DNA of 64,000 nt from Maylandia zebra (GCF_041146795.1 NC_135186.1:36282867-36346866); one strand, 5' to 3'. Shown: positions 12,501 through 23,332, counted from the stretch's first letter. Notes: generated by a model from the letters alone, not told the origin. Numbers and translations: made by a program.

Positions 12501-15500
12501 CATACTCTACTTGCCACTCCTCTAAGTCCTGATGTTTCTTAGAGAGGACAACAGAACCTTTAAAATTATATCCCATGTGTGGGGGTGTGGCCTTGCCAAT
12601 TGTTTTTCCCACCTTTTCAAAATGGCTGGCGTGCTCACAAGCACATTTTATGGAAGAAAGAAAGATAAGCTTGATATTTACAATTAAAATGTTTTGTTAA
12701 ACTCAGATTTCTATTTTATTCAAAAAATAAACATCTGGTAAATAATTTCAGGGGTCTTTAAGAATTAGGCTCATTTACTTTCACAGGGAACATGACTAAT
12801 TTATTAATGTGTGCTCTACACATTGGGACTTTATATTTATATTTATTTCACTTTTTCCTAATACCCAACTTTTGACAAAGGCGGAGAGAATTCTTAACAC
12901 AATTATTAAGGGAGATTCAAACATAGATTTTTCAAAATATGAGAGGGTCAGGACCCACTAAAAGCCACAGAGAAGATTATCGAGATGCAGTGGCAGATGT
13001 AATAGAGAAAGACACAGGGCCACCTGAAATCTGTCGTCCTATCTGGTGCAAAACCAACATGTAGTAGAATCTGGAATTTTGATTTTGAGTTAAAAATAAA
13101 ATATGGGTAAAATGCAGAAATCTTTTCCAGTAAAGTAAAAAAAAAATAAGTGTCGCAATTATAGTTGAATCCATAACACCTAATTGTTTCTACGAGATCA
13201 CGTCATTGCTGAAAGTTATCAGTGATCTCAATGTGTGAAAAGAACTCACAGTATCTGGGGTTTAAGCTCCTCTTGGCTGAGAAACCTGGGACAAACATGT
13301 GAACAAGACCTGAATAATACCAGTAATGAAGACTTCTCTCCAAAGATCAATAAAAGGAAGCCCCAATCTGATGAGAGTCTAGCAAAATATGGTTCACTCC
13401 ACTTGCCTGAAATGGTTAGCAGTCCAAGGCATTTCAGTTGTAGAATGATTGGGTACAACAATGAAACAGATGTGAGATGAGGGAAGTGCCAAATGTTCTT
13501 TTGTGTCTCCAAATAAAATCAGTACTTCCTCAGATATCCTAAATAAATTGACTTTTGTGAAATAGACAGTTCAGTGCCATCACTTATTCCTAAACCAATA
13601 GTTTACAGCTAGTGAAGTGTCAGTGACTTCTGGGTTGGTCCCTGATCTTCATCTTATGAGATTGTTATTTTAATAACACTTGATTCATTTAAAAGAAAAA
13701 AGAAAAAAAAGAAAAAAGAAAAAACTAAAATATTTTCTCCCTGTTTTTTCTTATTCTCTGGGTCTCAGGAGGACATTACGTCCCTCTCCACTACAAGACT
13801 CTTGTTATGTCTACAAAACAGTCATATTAAAATCATCCTCAATTCTATTCTGGCGCTGTCTCCCGACTTTTCCTGACCTGATTCTGCGCGTGAACGGAGC
13901 AGCAACACAGACGACTCGACTAACGTACTACCTTAATTTCACTATAGCAGGGCACGCACACATCAATGCAACCAAACACATTTTGCTATAAATCTAGTTA
14001 ATTTTAGTTAGTTTTGTGAACATTCAGTACAGTTTTAGTTAGTATTTCTTTTTTTCTTTTTCTTTTTTATTTTATTACCGTTAACGCAAATTTTTCCACT
14101 TCTACTTTTCGTTATTTCATTTGTTGTCTTTAATAATAATAATCTCCTCTGCACCCTTGAATAAACACCATTAACATGATCAACCTTTTGCTGCTTGTTA
14201 TTTCACCATCTTATTGAATCAAATACTTCATGCTTATGTGGTTTACGACATTATATGTATCTAAATCTCCACTTTGTGTCTAAATGTTTGAAGAATTTTT
14301 GAGGGTCAAATTTTGAGAATTTGACCATAGTGAAAGTTATGGCGTTATCACCCCCTTTGGGGATTACCTGTTTCCAGTTTTGATGATATTCCTCCCCGTT
14401 CTTTATTTTTGCAAGTACCCCTCTTCGGTGGCGAGAAACTGTTGGTGTGATCAAGCGGGTGCTGTAAAAACAAAAGCTCAGGACAGAACAGTCACCAGTC
14501 ATGTACTTCATTCAAAATTAACAAATATCAAGCTTCATATTGATCCTCTGAGTGTAATGGTACATTTTAATTTGCACTTCTAAAAACAATATTTTCTTTA
14601 TTTTACTCTTGTTCTTGTGCAGCACCACCCCTCAGCACATGCCCCTGTTATTTTATCTTACTTTTAAATTGTTGACTACTTCAAGAGAGCGCCCAAAAGA
14701 CGGGGACCAGTGTTTATCATTACATATCTCCATTTTGAGTGTGGCTGTCTATCATTCCCCTCTTATTCATAGACCTCGGTGGAGGGTTTTTTGTTTGTTT
14801 GTTTTTTTTCTAAAATTAATTGACTCTCTATAGTGACCCACTATGGTTAATAATAACATGCTCAGTCATGAGTGGGATCAAACCTTTTCTTCACTTTAGC
14901 ATTTAATATTCCCAACAATATAATGTAATACCTTAATTAAAACACAGCTACTAAAACACAATTTCCTTAATGCAAACATCAGTAGCTCAAAATTAGCAAC
15001 CAAAGGGTTCAGTCTGCAGTTCACACTGCTGTGAAGCTACAGCTCTTTAGTCTCTGTCATTCTTCTGTTCTTGCAGACAAAACAAAGCAAAACAAAACAT
15101 CCACCCTTCTTTTACAGGCTGGGTGAATTGTCTGTGGACATTCAATAATCCTAAAGTCAGCACCGTCTTTGTCTCAGTATCAAGTCAGTTAAACTTTTAG
15201 TCGTCAGTCCATGACTTTTAGTCGTCAGTCATATGCATACATCCACACACATCCATACCAAAAGTTGCTGATAATGGAGTCTCACGCGCAGCCTATTCGA
15301 GGCTCCATCACCAGCAAGATGACGTCATCATTTTAAAGGAAACAGCTCCTTGTTTGTTTTTCCTTCTTTGGACTGGATTGACTCGCTGCAATCCTTTTAG
15401 GCTTCAGGATCAGTGTCCCATATAAGTGAATTTTCTCCCAAGCTCATTATAATCATGGAGAAAAAATACTTTGCGACTGTTTTCAATAAGAATATTTTAT

Positions 15501-17029
15501 AGCGCTTTAAAGTTCAATCTCTCAGGCCTGGATTAAAGAGCTGATTTGTTAAATCAGGAACTCACAAAATACCAAAATATCACCACCGGTGGATCACACC
15601 TCTCAGATGTTCTTATCTCAGTGCACTGTAACAAAAGCAAAAACAAACGTAAACAATAAAACACTCATATAATAACAGATACTGGGGCCCATTGCAAACA
15701 TGTCCAAAGTTCAAACCATCTCTCTCTCTCTCAGAGAAAGAAAACAATCCAAACCTCACTGATAGAATCAACCTAGTGTCAAACAAAACCCAAAGATCAA
15801 CCAAAACTCCTTTTTGCACCAACAAAACATGTTGGATTTACTTGACTCAATAGTGGACACTAGTTACACACCAACTCTTTACCTTGGCAAAAACGTAAAC
15901 AACTAAGTTGAATCAACACAACCTTTTCATAATCTCTTCGAAATAAAACTCACACCATTCATTCATCATTTTCGCTCTGTACCACTGCTCCTTGTTAGAC
16001 TGTGTGAAGCACAGTAAACAATTCAGTGGAGGCTTTGAGCCATAAACAGACATCACGCACAGACATTGTTTTCATTATCAAAGTGCTTCAGACCATGTCC
16101 TCTAAATCTACACAAATGCCCTCTGCGTGGCATGAAATACATTTAAGCAATAAATAATCAATCAGTTCTTGCTGTTGTAACCAACTCCGTATTTGGATGT
16201 TTGTGTGCAGCATTTGTTAGTAAAGCATTCTTCATTGCATCAGCGTGTGTGTGTGTGGATCACTTCTCAGTTCATTGAATCAACATTTTAATTTGTGTGT
16301 GTGTGTGTGTCATTTCTCCCTCAATCAACGAGTGCATATGTTCATATGTATGTTTCTTTTCACTCTGAGTCGGTGCATGTAGATGTGTGTGTTTGTGTGG
16401 GTGTTTGTGTTCATCACTTTCCTGTTGTAGTGTTCTGGGTAAACCACGGCCTGAAGCGTGCCCTGGGCCCTGCCCTCCTCCTTTTCAGTCTGTTTGCATC
16501 CATTGGTGCTGCTGCTCAGAGTTCTGTCCATACTGGTTCTGGCCCCAATTGAGGCAGTCCTTTTCTCCAGTGTCCAGCATCTTCTCCTTATTTCGCTCCT
16601 CCTTAACTTGACCCTTTTGTTTCGGTCTTCCTTCAGGGTTTTGATACGCAGCTCAATTGTCTGGATGTCCGTTTGTTGCTTGCAGAAGTGCGACTGCTGT
16701 CCGTTTGTTTGCAGGTGGAACGGCTGACATCCAGAAGGTGTATAGGAGAGTCTGCAGCTTCCACCTCCCCAGTGGAAGACCTCAACCTTTGTTCTGTTAG
16801 TTTAACACAGGCCTCAAGGCTCTCTGGGATCCCTGCTTGCACTCTCAAGCCCACGGCTGAGGTCGTAGTCGTGGTCCCATTCCAGGGGAATGGAGTCCAT
16901 GGTTGTTTGGGTGTCTCGGCCCGAGCGTTCAGTCCAGAGCTGGGCAGCCCAGGACGCTGAGCGATCGGAGGACGGCAGAGGTGACAGGAAGCCATCCCCC
17001 TAACGTTCGCTCCATAGCAGACCGGACAA
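9509..17029 (-). other. ERV interior without recognisable genes
   Basis: About 7.5 kb between the EEA1-like fragment and the PPT. Only short frames are present on either strand and none shows RT, protease, integrase or envelope motifs. A run of coding-like sequence on the + strand lies near 12877-13075. GT-rich runs occur at 16240-16410 and A-rich runs near 13690-13725. A second copy of the PPT-side sequence is at 12320-12335. What this stretch derives from is unknown. Confidence 0.5.
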
Positions 17030-17350
17030 GTCACACTGCTCATCTAGCTCCAGGATGCTCCGGCCTGATTTCAAGTCCGGTGTCTTGGACTCCAAGCCTG
17101 ATGGGTTCGATTTTCAGCTAGCTCCTCCTGGGCCATGCTCAGTTTCTGCTCTGATGCCTCGAGGTCTTATTGAGGGCAGAAACCTCAGAGTCTTTTCCGT
17201 AGAAATCAGATTTAAGTCCATTGATGTTTCCCTTGCTTTGCTCCACGGCCTTTTGCGGCTCTGCTGTTCGGCTCTTCTCAGAGGTCAGCTCCTGGCCGAG
17301 CCCCGACATCTGTGCCTTCAGCTTATTTTCTCCTGGTGTTTTGTCCATTC
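17030..17350 (-). pseudogene. Captured EEA1-like coiled-coil fragment in the ERV
   Basis: Reading minus from 17349, the codons give a coiled coil with GKDSEVSALNK. After a one-base loss they continue as DLEASEQKLSMAQEELAENR, and after another shift as GLESKTPDLKSGRSILELDE. The series GKxSE-L..-DL...E-KLS-AQE-L..NR followed by L-K-...ILE is the pattern I know from the coiled coil of EEA1, the Rab5 effector of early endosomes. About 100 codons run without an intron, which suggests capture from spliced RNA. At least two frameshifts make it non-coding. Identification rests on memory of EEA1 and needs a search. Confidence 0.55.
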
Positions 17351-17648
17351 TGAGGTGACCTCAGTTACTCCTCCTGTCCCTGGCACGCCCTTTTTGCTGC
17401 CCGATGGTCATTGTTGGTCCGTCACTGTCCTGCACAGTTTTAATGCAGAGTGGTTAAGGTCAGCATGGTTTTGCTCGGCCTCACTTTTCATCTGGGCTTG
17501 ATGGGCGTCTCGTCACAGCTCTGTCAGCTGAAGCTGTCTTTTTCCATATGGCAAGAATGTAAAGAGTGTGTGAGAGGGGTGTGTCCAATCAGGCACAATG
17601 CTGGTGGCTTTGCGAGTGCCTCGTTTTCCAAATCCAGATGTTTCTTTG

Positions 17649-17962
17649 TCACGTACACAGCAACAGAGAGAACAGTCTGTTGTTGGGATGGCTGAGGTCT
17701 TTCACGATCTTCCTGGTCTTGGTCCAGCACCGCCTGCTGTAGATTGAGTGCAGGTCAGGGTGCTCGGAGCGGATGGTGCGCTCAGCTGATTGCACAACCC
17801 TCTGTAGTGCTTGTCTGTCCGGCATGGTGCTGTTCCCGAACCAGACAGTGATATAGCTGCTCAGGATGCTCTCAATAGTTCCTTTATATAAGGTGGTCAG
17901 AATCGGTGGTGGGAGCCGGGCCTTTCTCAATCTTCTCAGAAAGAAAAGACGCTGACAGAAAT
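17649..17962 (-). pseudogene. LINE ORF2 C-terminal fragment inside the ERV
   Basis: On the minus strand the frame reads LPPPILTTLYKGTIES, then SYITVWFGNS and LQRVVQSAERTI. This is the well-known C-terminal region after the RT in a common fish LINE family. It is only about 100 codons, with no RT core. It is either an insertion into the ERV interior or sequence picked up with it. Confidence 0.7.
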
Positions 17963-18207
17963 CTCCCCGTGTAGTGAAACGGGCCTTGGATTACCGCTCT
18001 CCGTCTCTGCTGCATGAGATCATTTTCCTGCAGCACTGTTGACATTTTCAAGTTGTTGTTGCGGGTTCAGCTGCTTTAGCATTTAGTCAGGGTCACATCA
18101 AAGATGGTAGAGGAGAGAGCAAAGATGGTAGAGGGGAGAGCAGGAGTCCAGGGTCAGCCTCGGCTTTTCCGGGCCGACAAAGCAGCCTGTAATCAAGCAT
18201 AAAGAGA

Positions 18208-18238
<31 letters not shown>

Positions 18239-18675
18239 CGAACAGGAAAATCATGTTGTATTGGCTGTGTTACTCAGAGAGGGGAAAAACAACGGGACCA
18301 GGCCCTGTGTCAGCCTTCTCCCCCCCTTTTTTTTGTTTTTTCTCACCATATAATCCTCTCATAACCCACCAAGCTGACAGGACAACACAGGTACATGTTA
18401 AAATTCTTAAGATCATGTTTAAAGCACAAAAATGGAATTTTCTTTCATTCAGTAATCACTTGTATTAATCAATCAGAAGAAAACATGTCACAGTTTGACT
18501 TTTATTAACCACTAAATTTGTCGTGTTATCACTGGTTGTGATTTTTTTTTTTTTTTTTTGAAGTTAAGTTGTTGTCCTGCAACCCAGAGGGTTTATTTGT
18601 TAGTAGTGGATAAACTTTATTGTGTAACGGCGGGTGTATGTTAAGTTTCACTGCTTTAAACTTGCTGGAAAATCT

Positions 18676-19119
18676 TCACGTGTTTATGGGTGTAAGCTGT
18701 TTCTTCATTGCGTGTATGTGCGTTTGTAAATGGGCTAATTTAACGTTTTTCCTCAAACGAGGCATTTCTCTAGCACGTGCCTCTCTCTCACATTTCTCTG
18801 CTTGTGTGTGTTTTTGTTTCACCTTTTTGTTGTGATGCTCCAGGCGCCTTCCCAACCTCCACAAGTCTGTTGGCCGCAATTTTATGTGTAAAACTTCTCT
18901 TAATTTCTCCTTTAATTCTCTGCTAGCTGCTGCCTTTTCCACAGCTGCTGATTCTTGCTGAGTTTGGTTTCTATTACTATAATTTTGCTTCGGCCGCCGT
19001 GCTTGTGGGGGCAGTTGGTCCAGCCCCATAGCCACCTGTATCAACACACTGAGAGATTTATTTAATATCATTTCCATCACTGTTAAATAGACTAGCAGGC
19101 AAGACGCCCACCTTTGCAC
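18676..19119 (-). CDS. Unrecognised ERV-internal open frame, 147 codons
   Basis: The first sizeable frame after the leader on the element's coding strand. The predicted product is basic and helix-rich with many Lys/Arg/Glu (ELKEKLREVLHIKLR, then LGRRLEHHNKKVKQKH). Position after the leader would suit a matrix-like gag start, yet no gag motif is recognisable. It could equally be chance or another captured piece. No function is assigned. Confidence 0.3.
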   Translation of the reverse strand: MQRWASCLLVYLTVMEMILNKSLSVLIQVAMGLDQLPPQARRPKQNYSNRNQTQQESAAVEKAAASRELKEKLREVLHIKLRPTDLWRLGRRLEHHNKKVKQKHTQAEKCEREARAREMPRLRKNVKLAHLQTHIHAMKKQLTPINT

Positions 19120-19498
19120 TGCAGACTACCTGCCAGTCTCCCAACACACTCCTCTCTGAGTTTCCGCTTTAAACTCCAACATCATTCACACCCTAGTCAT
19201 TCAACACCTTATTTGTAGTATCATAATCAGCAAAATCAGCGTTTTACTTACAGGCATGTATCATTGTTTGCAAATCAAAATTATAAAACTCAAAAACACG
19301 CTAAACAGGAAGCAAAGTCCTCTGTGCGCGTCACAGCTCATTTGCATGTTCACACACCGTCTAAAAATAGCTCGCAGCGCTGCAGTGCGCTGTCGTCACA
19401 CACAGGGTCACACAAAGCTCAGACAAAACTCTTCTATTTTATATTACAAAGACGTCTTATATTTACAATCACTGACAGGCCTGACAGATTCAGCACCT

Positions 19499-20171
19499 AA
19501 CAAATTTCGACAAATTTAAGTTAACGGGTCCAACCGAAGAAAGTTAATTTTTTTGTAATCAATTAACCAGTATCTGTTTCCTCCAGAACAGCCTATGGCC
19601 TGATTTCTAAAGAACCTAAACAATTTCGACAAATTTATCATAACGGGTCCAACCGAAGAAAGTTAACTTTTTTGTAATCAATTAACCAGTATCTGTTTCC
19701 TCCAGAACAGCCTATGGCCTGATTTCTAAAGTCCCTAACTCAATTTAACTTTGTCCAAACAAGCACATGACACCATTTAAAACGGTGAGGAGATTCTAAC
19801 TCCTAGCTTATTTCAGGATGCCCTGTACCCCACAGTTAAGCAAAAACTGAACTAACCCTGTTCGCCGACAGGTCAAGACCGCGCGTCCACGGCCAGGAGG
19901 GAGCGTAACCTCCGGGCTATGTGCTTCTTAGCATCTTCCAGTGCCGTCCTATAACAATTTTCACCTAAACAATTTTGACAAATTTTAACATATCAATTAA
20001 ACAGTATCTGTTACCTCCAGAACAGTTTCTGACCTAATTTGTAAAACTATTAACCAGTCTCTGTTTCCTCCAGAACAGTTTCTGTCCTAATTTCCCTACC
20101 AAACTACCTGAGCCTTCAGCTCAATATCCAGGGACTCAAACCCAACATTATATCTGTTACCTCCAGAACAG
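19499..20171 (-). repeat. ERV leader: tandem repeat and five hairpin motifs
   Basis: Between the PBS and the first frame the leader carries two diverged copies of a unit of about 119 bp (from about 19499 and 19620). The motif CTGTT-N-CCTCCAGAACAG occurs five times, at 19574-19591, 19693-19710, 20008-20025, 20061-20078 and 20154-20171. Its arms CTGTT/AACAG can pair, giving five small stem-loops in the RNA. Retroviral leaders hold packaging and dimer signals, so such a role is possible but not shown. Confidence 0.75.
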
Positions 20172-20453
20172 TTTCATATTTCTTCAACTTCATTAAACAT
20201 TCTTAAGCAACTTTAACTGCATAACACACGGTGATTCTCATCAAAATCAAAACAGACACTCTACCAGTAATTTCAGTGAGTAGACTTTAATTTAGTCATA
20301 TCCAATTTGGCACATTTTGGAAATAATTCAACAGGTAGTGCCTTACCTTTAGATAAGCCGGCTTTTGTCCACTCAAATCAGACCACTGGCTCGTGCCTGT
20401 CCGTTCGACAACCTCGGACCGTCCAAACTTTTAAATTCCACCCCAATACCACA

Positions 20454-20466
20454 GGACGAGCCCCCA
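20454..20466 (-). promoter_or_regulatory. Retroviral primer-binding site, tRNA-Pro type
   Basis: On the minus strand TGGGGGCTCGTCC begins three bases after the LTR end. These 13 bases match the 3' end complement of tRNA-Pro used by gammaretroviruses; the next five do not match. Confidence 0.8.
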
Positions 20467-20469
20467 AAA

Positions 20470-21035
20470 TGTTAAGGTTCAAAATATTGGGGATGGAGAC
20501 AAGAGAAAAAACCACAATAACAACACTGGTCCGGCCGGGTTGAGTCAAACGATGATTTAATGATCACACACGTGGGAGATGGACACTGATGCAGACAGCC
20601 TCAAAATCTCAAAATGGTGGAGCATTGCTCAAACTTTTATAGCCTCTGGTGCCTCCACCTTATCATAAAAAGCCTAAACATTCACATGCTCTCTCTCACA
20701 CAGCGCCTGAGCTACGACCTTGGCTCCCTGTTTATCTGCTCCTGCTGAAATGGGGCAGAAAACTCCAGCACACTCTATTCTCTTCTACTCAGACAAATTA
20801 GACAATAACCTTCTGCGAACAGTATTTCTTATAACTCAGCAATATAATGCATCATAAAACAATATCATTCATTCACAACAAGTCAGCAATTTAATGTAAT
20901 GCAAATCAGTTTAACTAATGCAATAGTTATCAGCTTCTTCTAATTCAGGAGAATAATGCAAACTAAAACTACATAATAATTCACAATCTTTAATTAGGGG
21001 TATAACATGGCATAAAATAATATCATAATTTTACA
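20470..21035 (-). repeat. ERV 5' LTR (promoter LTR)
   Basis: Same 566 bases as the 8933-9498 LTR as far as can be read; no substitution was noticed. The TATA box is at 20634-20641 on the minus strand. Transcription would run leftward into the element interior. Confidence 0.9.
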
Positions 21036-21039
21036 GGAG

Positions 21040-21107
21040 CTGGACTTCTGGTGCATCCAAGAGACATAGGAATCAATATTGCATTCGCACTCTTCAATTC
21101 GCTACAG
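21040..21107 (+). CDS. Adhesion GPCR 7TM exon, 3' remainder (TM7)
   Basis: These 68 bp continue the interrupted exon in frame after the second GGAG copy (21036-21039) and encode GLLVHPRDIGINIAFALFNS plus LQ, the extracellular loop 3 and TM7 pattern of the family. The exon ends at CTACAG with donor GTACAA. Together with 7687-8932 it makes exactly 438 codons at phase 0. Confidence 0.82.
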
Positions 21108-21201
21108 GTACAAATAAACTTTTTACCTTTTTATACCATAATAGCAGAATCTTTAATCACTGAATCCTTGATAACGGACATTACTCTGTCTTTTAAAAAA
21201 G

Positions 21202-21243
21202 GGCTTCTTTATTTTGGTGTTTGGAACACTGCTGGATGGTAAG
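21202..21243 (+). CDS. Adhesion GPCR small TM7 exon
   Basis: A 42-bp exon between an AAAAAAG acceptor and donor GTATGT encodes GFFILVFGTLLDGK, the end of TM7 and start of the cytoplasmic helix. It is phase 0 at both sides. The acceptor has a weak polypyrimidine tract, but the encoded motif is diagnostic for adhesion GPCRs. Confidence 0.82.
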
Positions 21244-21548
21244 GTATGTACAGCTCAATTTTAAGTCAAGTTAATGAATAAGTGCTTATTGTTGAATTAC
21301 TTTAAATTAATGTTAAATTATATAATTTGGTTTAACCAACAAAGTGCTTAATGTCTACAAACCTTTACTGAGGAAGGAATATGAATTGTAATAATACTAC
21401 ACTAAAATCCTCTTGTCAAGTCAAACTTCTGCCTTTTAGTGCCATTTCATGGTTTCTCTGTAAATCCATATAAATGACTAATTCAGACTTGATGGTGAAA
21501 GTAGCAAACAGCAGGTGGGCCCACACTTCAATAAATAACAGTTATATG

Positions 21549-22387
21549 TGTCATCCAGGGAAGGACGGATGTTGTTTTGCTGTGCTGTATTTTAATGTGA
21601 AGTGTACATATTTATTTTTTATATTGCATGCATTGGTTATATTTTTGTGCAGTGTTTTATTTAGTTTGCATGTTTTAGTTGCCGGCAAATTGTCCTGGAG
21701 AGACTCCGCCTTTCCCCATTTTTACTAATTGGACACACCTGAGAGGAAAGGGAGTGTAATTTACAGAGTGCTGAGTGACACATAAGAGGGTTGGAGCTTG
21801 GCGTTCCAGGGAGAACGGACAGTACCAGCGCACAGGGCACCAGTGCAGAGAGTGACAGTACCAGCGGGGAGAGCGGAGCCAGCACCAGCGGAAGGCACGG
21901 GACGGCTGTGTGGCTTTGCAGTTTTTAAGAAGCGGCGGGCGGAGTTGAGAGCTCTGCCCACCCGGGGTAAGTCTTTGACTTATCCCCTTTTATTGAATAA
22001 AAACTGCCGGAAGAATAGTGACCGCCGCTCCTCCCTTTCTCTAGCATATCAAGACGCGAATGCGGAAAGGAAGGAGAGGACTCCGCTGGGTTTCCCTTTT
22101 ACTTCGCTGGATTTCTTAACTCCCTGGGACTTTTATGCTGTGGTGGATTCCACTGGACTTTTAATGTTGTGTTTTATTGATTTTTATTGTGTTATCCCTT
22201 GGCCAAGGTTGTTTTAATTTATCTTACATTTTTAACTATTTAAATATAATAAATTATATTTTTAATCTTACAGTTTAAATTGTGTGTTTCCCTTGGCGGC
22301 TCCACTGCTCTGCCCGTTTTTAGGAAGGTTTCCTTCCTTTAAAAAACGACACTGTGGGAATAAAATCAGCCTTCCGGCTCCGTTACA
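21549..22387 (+). repeat. Gypsy 5' LTR
   Basis: Starts TGTCATCCAGG and ends CTCCGTTACA. It carries AATAAA near 21997 and a GC-rich stretch at 21800-21960. Frames seen inside it are not genes. Confidence 0.95.
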
Positions 22388-22391
22388 TAAT

Positions 22392-22404
22392 TGGCGTTGT
22401 CGAC
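22392..22404 (+). promoter_or_regulatory. Gypsy primer-binding site (putative)
   Basis: TGGCGTTGTCGAC starts four bases after the LTR, the usual place and with the usual TGG start of a tRNA 3'-end complement. The tRNA was not identified. Confidence 0.6.
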
Positions 22405-22453
22405 ATAGGATACGGAGCCAAGAGCAGTTGGGTTAGCCAGGGGAATAGCAAAT

Positions 22454-23332
22454 ATGATGATGCCTGTATATCCCGGAGCCCCGTGGCTGCCAAAGTTTAA
22501 AGGGCCTGATCAGGATGTGCAATATCAGGAGTGGAAGGAGCAGATGCGGGGGCTGCTGGGATCTCAGGACTTGCCTGAAGTGAGGAAAGTTGCTATTGTG
22601 TTGGGAGCGCTAGCAGGTGAGGCTAAACGTCAGGTTAGTGTTCTTGAAACCAGTGAAAGAGACCAAGTACAAAAAATCTTTTCTTTTTTAGACTCCTTAT
22701 ATGGTGATCGTGTCCCCACCCCAGTTCTTAGGTCACAGTTTTTTAGTTGCACTCAGAACTCAAGTGAAACCGTATCTTCATTTATCTTGCGGTTAAGAGA
22801 ATTATACTGTAGGTTGCGAAAGCATGATCCAGATAATGTCCCCTCTGATGCAGCCCTGCGAGATCAATTGTTGCTAGGATTGCGGGAGGGCCCTGTAAGT
22901 CAGGCACTGAAGGTCTATGTGCGGCGTAATCCAGACCAAGATTTTGCTGCCATACGCCAGGAGGCACTGCTCCTAGACTCAGAACATGTACAGCCCCAGT
23001 CTGAGGTAACCTGCCTGTCTGTAAATAAGTCTCATGCTCCTTTTAAGGTTGAACAGAAAGAAGATTGGAGGCAGGTGTTAAAACAGGAGATACTGGAGGA
23101 TGTTAAGGCACAAATTGAAGGATTGGCACAAGAGCTAGTAAGGGAAATTAGAGGCTCCACTCAGCCAGCTGTAGCTACTCTTCCGCCTGCACCTCAGTTT
23201 AGGAGAAGACCGCGACAATCAAATGCTAGCTGGGATGCACAAGGTCGGCCTATCTGTCGGAGGTGTAAACAAGCAGGACATATAGCTAGGTTTTGCCAGA
23301 CCTCCATGTCTTCCCAGCCAAGTTTAAACTAG
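22454..23332 (+). CDS. gag: Gypsy gag
   Basis: A 292-codon frame from ATG at 22454 (two more ATGs follow at once) to TAG at 23330. It encodes the capsid precursor of a Ty3/gypsy element. Residues 5-180 form the helical retrotransposon gag domain (QEWKEQMRGLL, then FFSCTQNSSETVSSFILRLR and LLLGLREGPVSQAL), the fold shared with the host genes ARC and PNMA. A single CCHC nucleic-acid knuckle, CRRCKQAGHIARFC, is at residues 268-281. The last codons are part of the frameshift site: T-TTA-AAC directly precedes the TAG stop. The frame is intact and there is no spacer to pol, which overlaps in the -1 frame. Confidence 0.92.
   Translation: MMMPVYPGAPWLPKFKGPDQDVQYQEWKEQMRGLLGSQDLPEVRKVAIVLGALAGEAKRQVSVLETSERDQVQKIFSFLDSLYGDRVPTPVLRSQFFSCTQNSSETVSSFILRLRELYCRLRKHDPDNVPSDAALRDQLLLGLREGPVSQALKVYVRRNPDQDFAAIRQEALLLDSEHVQPQSEVTCLSVNKSHAPFKVEQKEDWRQVLKQEILEDVKAQIEGLAQELVREIRGSTQPAVATLPPAPQFRRRPRQSNASWDAQGRPICRRCKQAGHIARFCQTSMSSQPSLN
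23323..23329 (+). promoter_or_regulatory. -1 ribosomal frameshift site TTTAAAC
   Basis: In the gag frame the bases divide as T TTA AAC, a canonical X XXY YYZ slippery heptamer, and the next codon is the gag stop TAG. Slipping back one base gives TTT AAA CTA GAT, which is the open pol frame. GC-rich sequence follows from about 23337 and could form the stimulating structure. Confidence 0.85.

Larger units (their letters stand above)
8933..21035 (-). mobile_element. Non-autonomous class I ERV-like element, 12.1 kb, no pol
   Basis: Two 566-bp LTRs (8933-9498 and 20470-21035) bound about 11 kb and are flanked by a GGAG target duplication (8929-8932, 21036-21039). Each LTR has TG...CA ends. The element reads on the minus strand: a primer site resembling tRNA-Pro (TGGGGGCTCGTCC) lies three bases inside the 20470 LTR, and a polypurine tract (AGGGGGAAT) touches the 9498 end. 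This PBS/PPT/4-bp TSD set is that of gamma/epsilon-type retroviruses. No protease, RT, RNase H, integrase or env motif is seen in any frame; the interior holds short broken frames, captured host sequence and a LINE piece. It therefore looks like a defective passenger moved by a helper. LTRs look identical by eye, so the insertion is very recent. It is antisense to the GPCR. Confidence 0.88.

Noticed and set aside
13680-13991. 103-codon Lys-rich frame in the ERV interior
   Set aside because: Its start is an A-rich run (AAAGAAAAAAG) and no motif follows; alternative start codon.
16240-16560. Possible gene with Val/Cys-rich product
   Set aside because: Frames come from GT-rich sequence within the ERV interior; no motif.
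21798-22217. 139-codon frame repeated at 27781-28200
   Set aside because: Lies entirely in the gypsy LTRs; the two copies are LTR duplicates and not a gene family.
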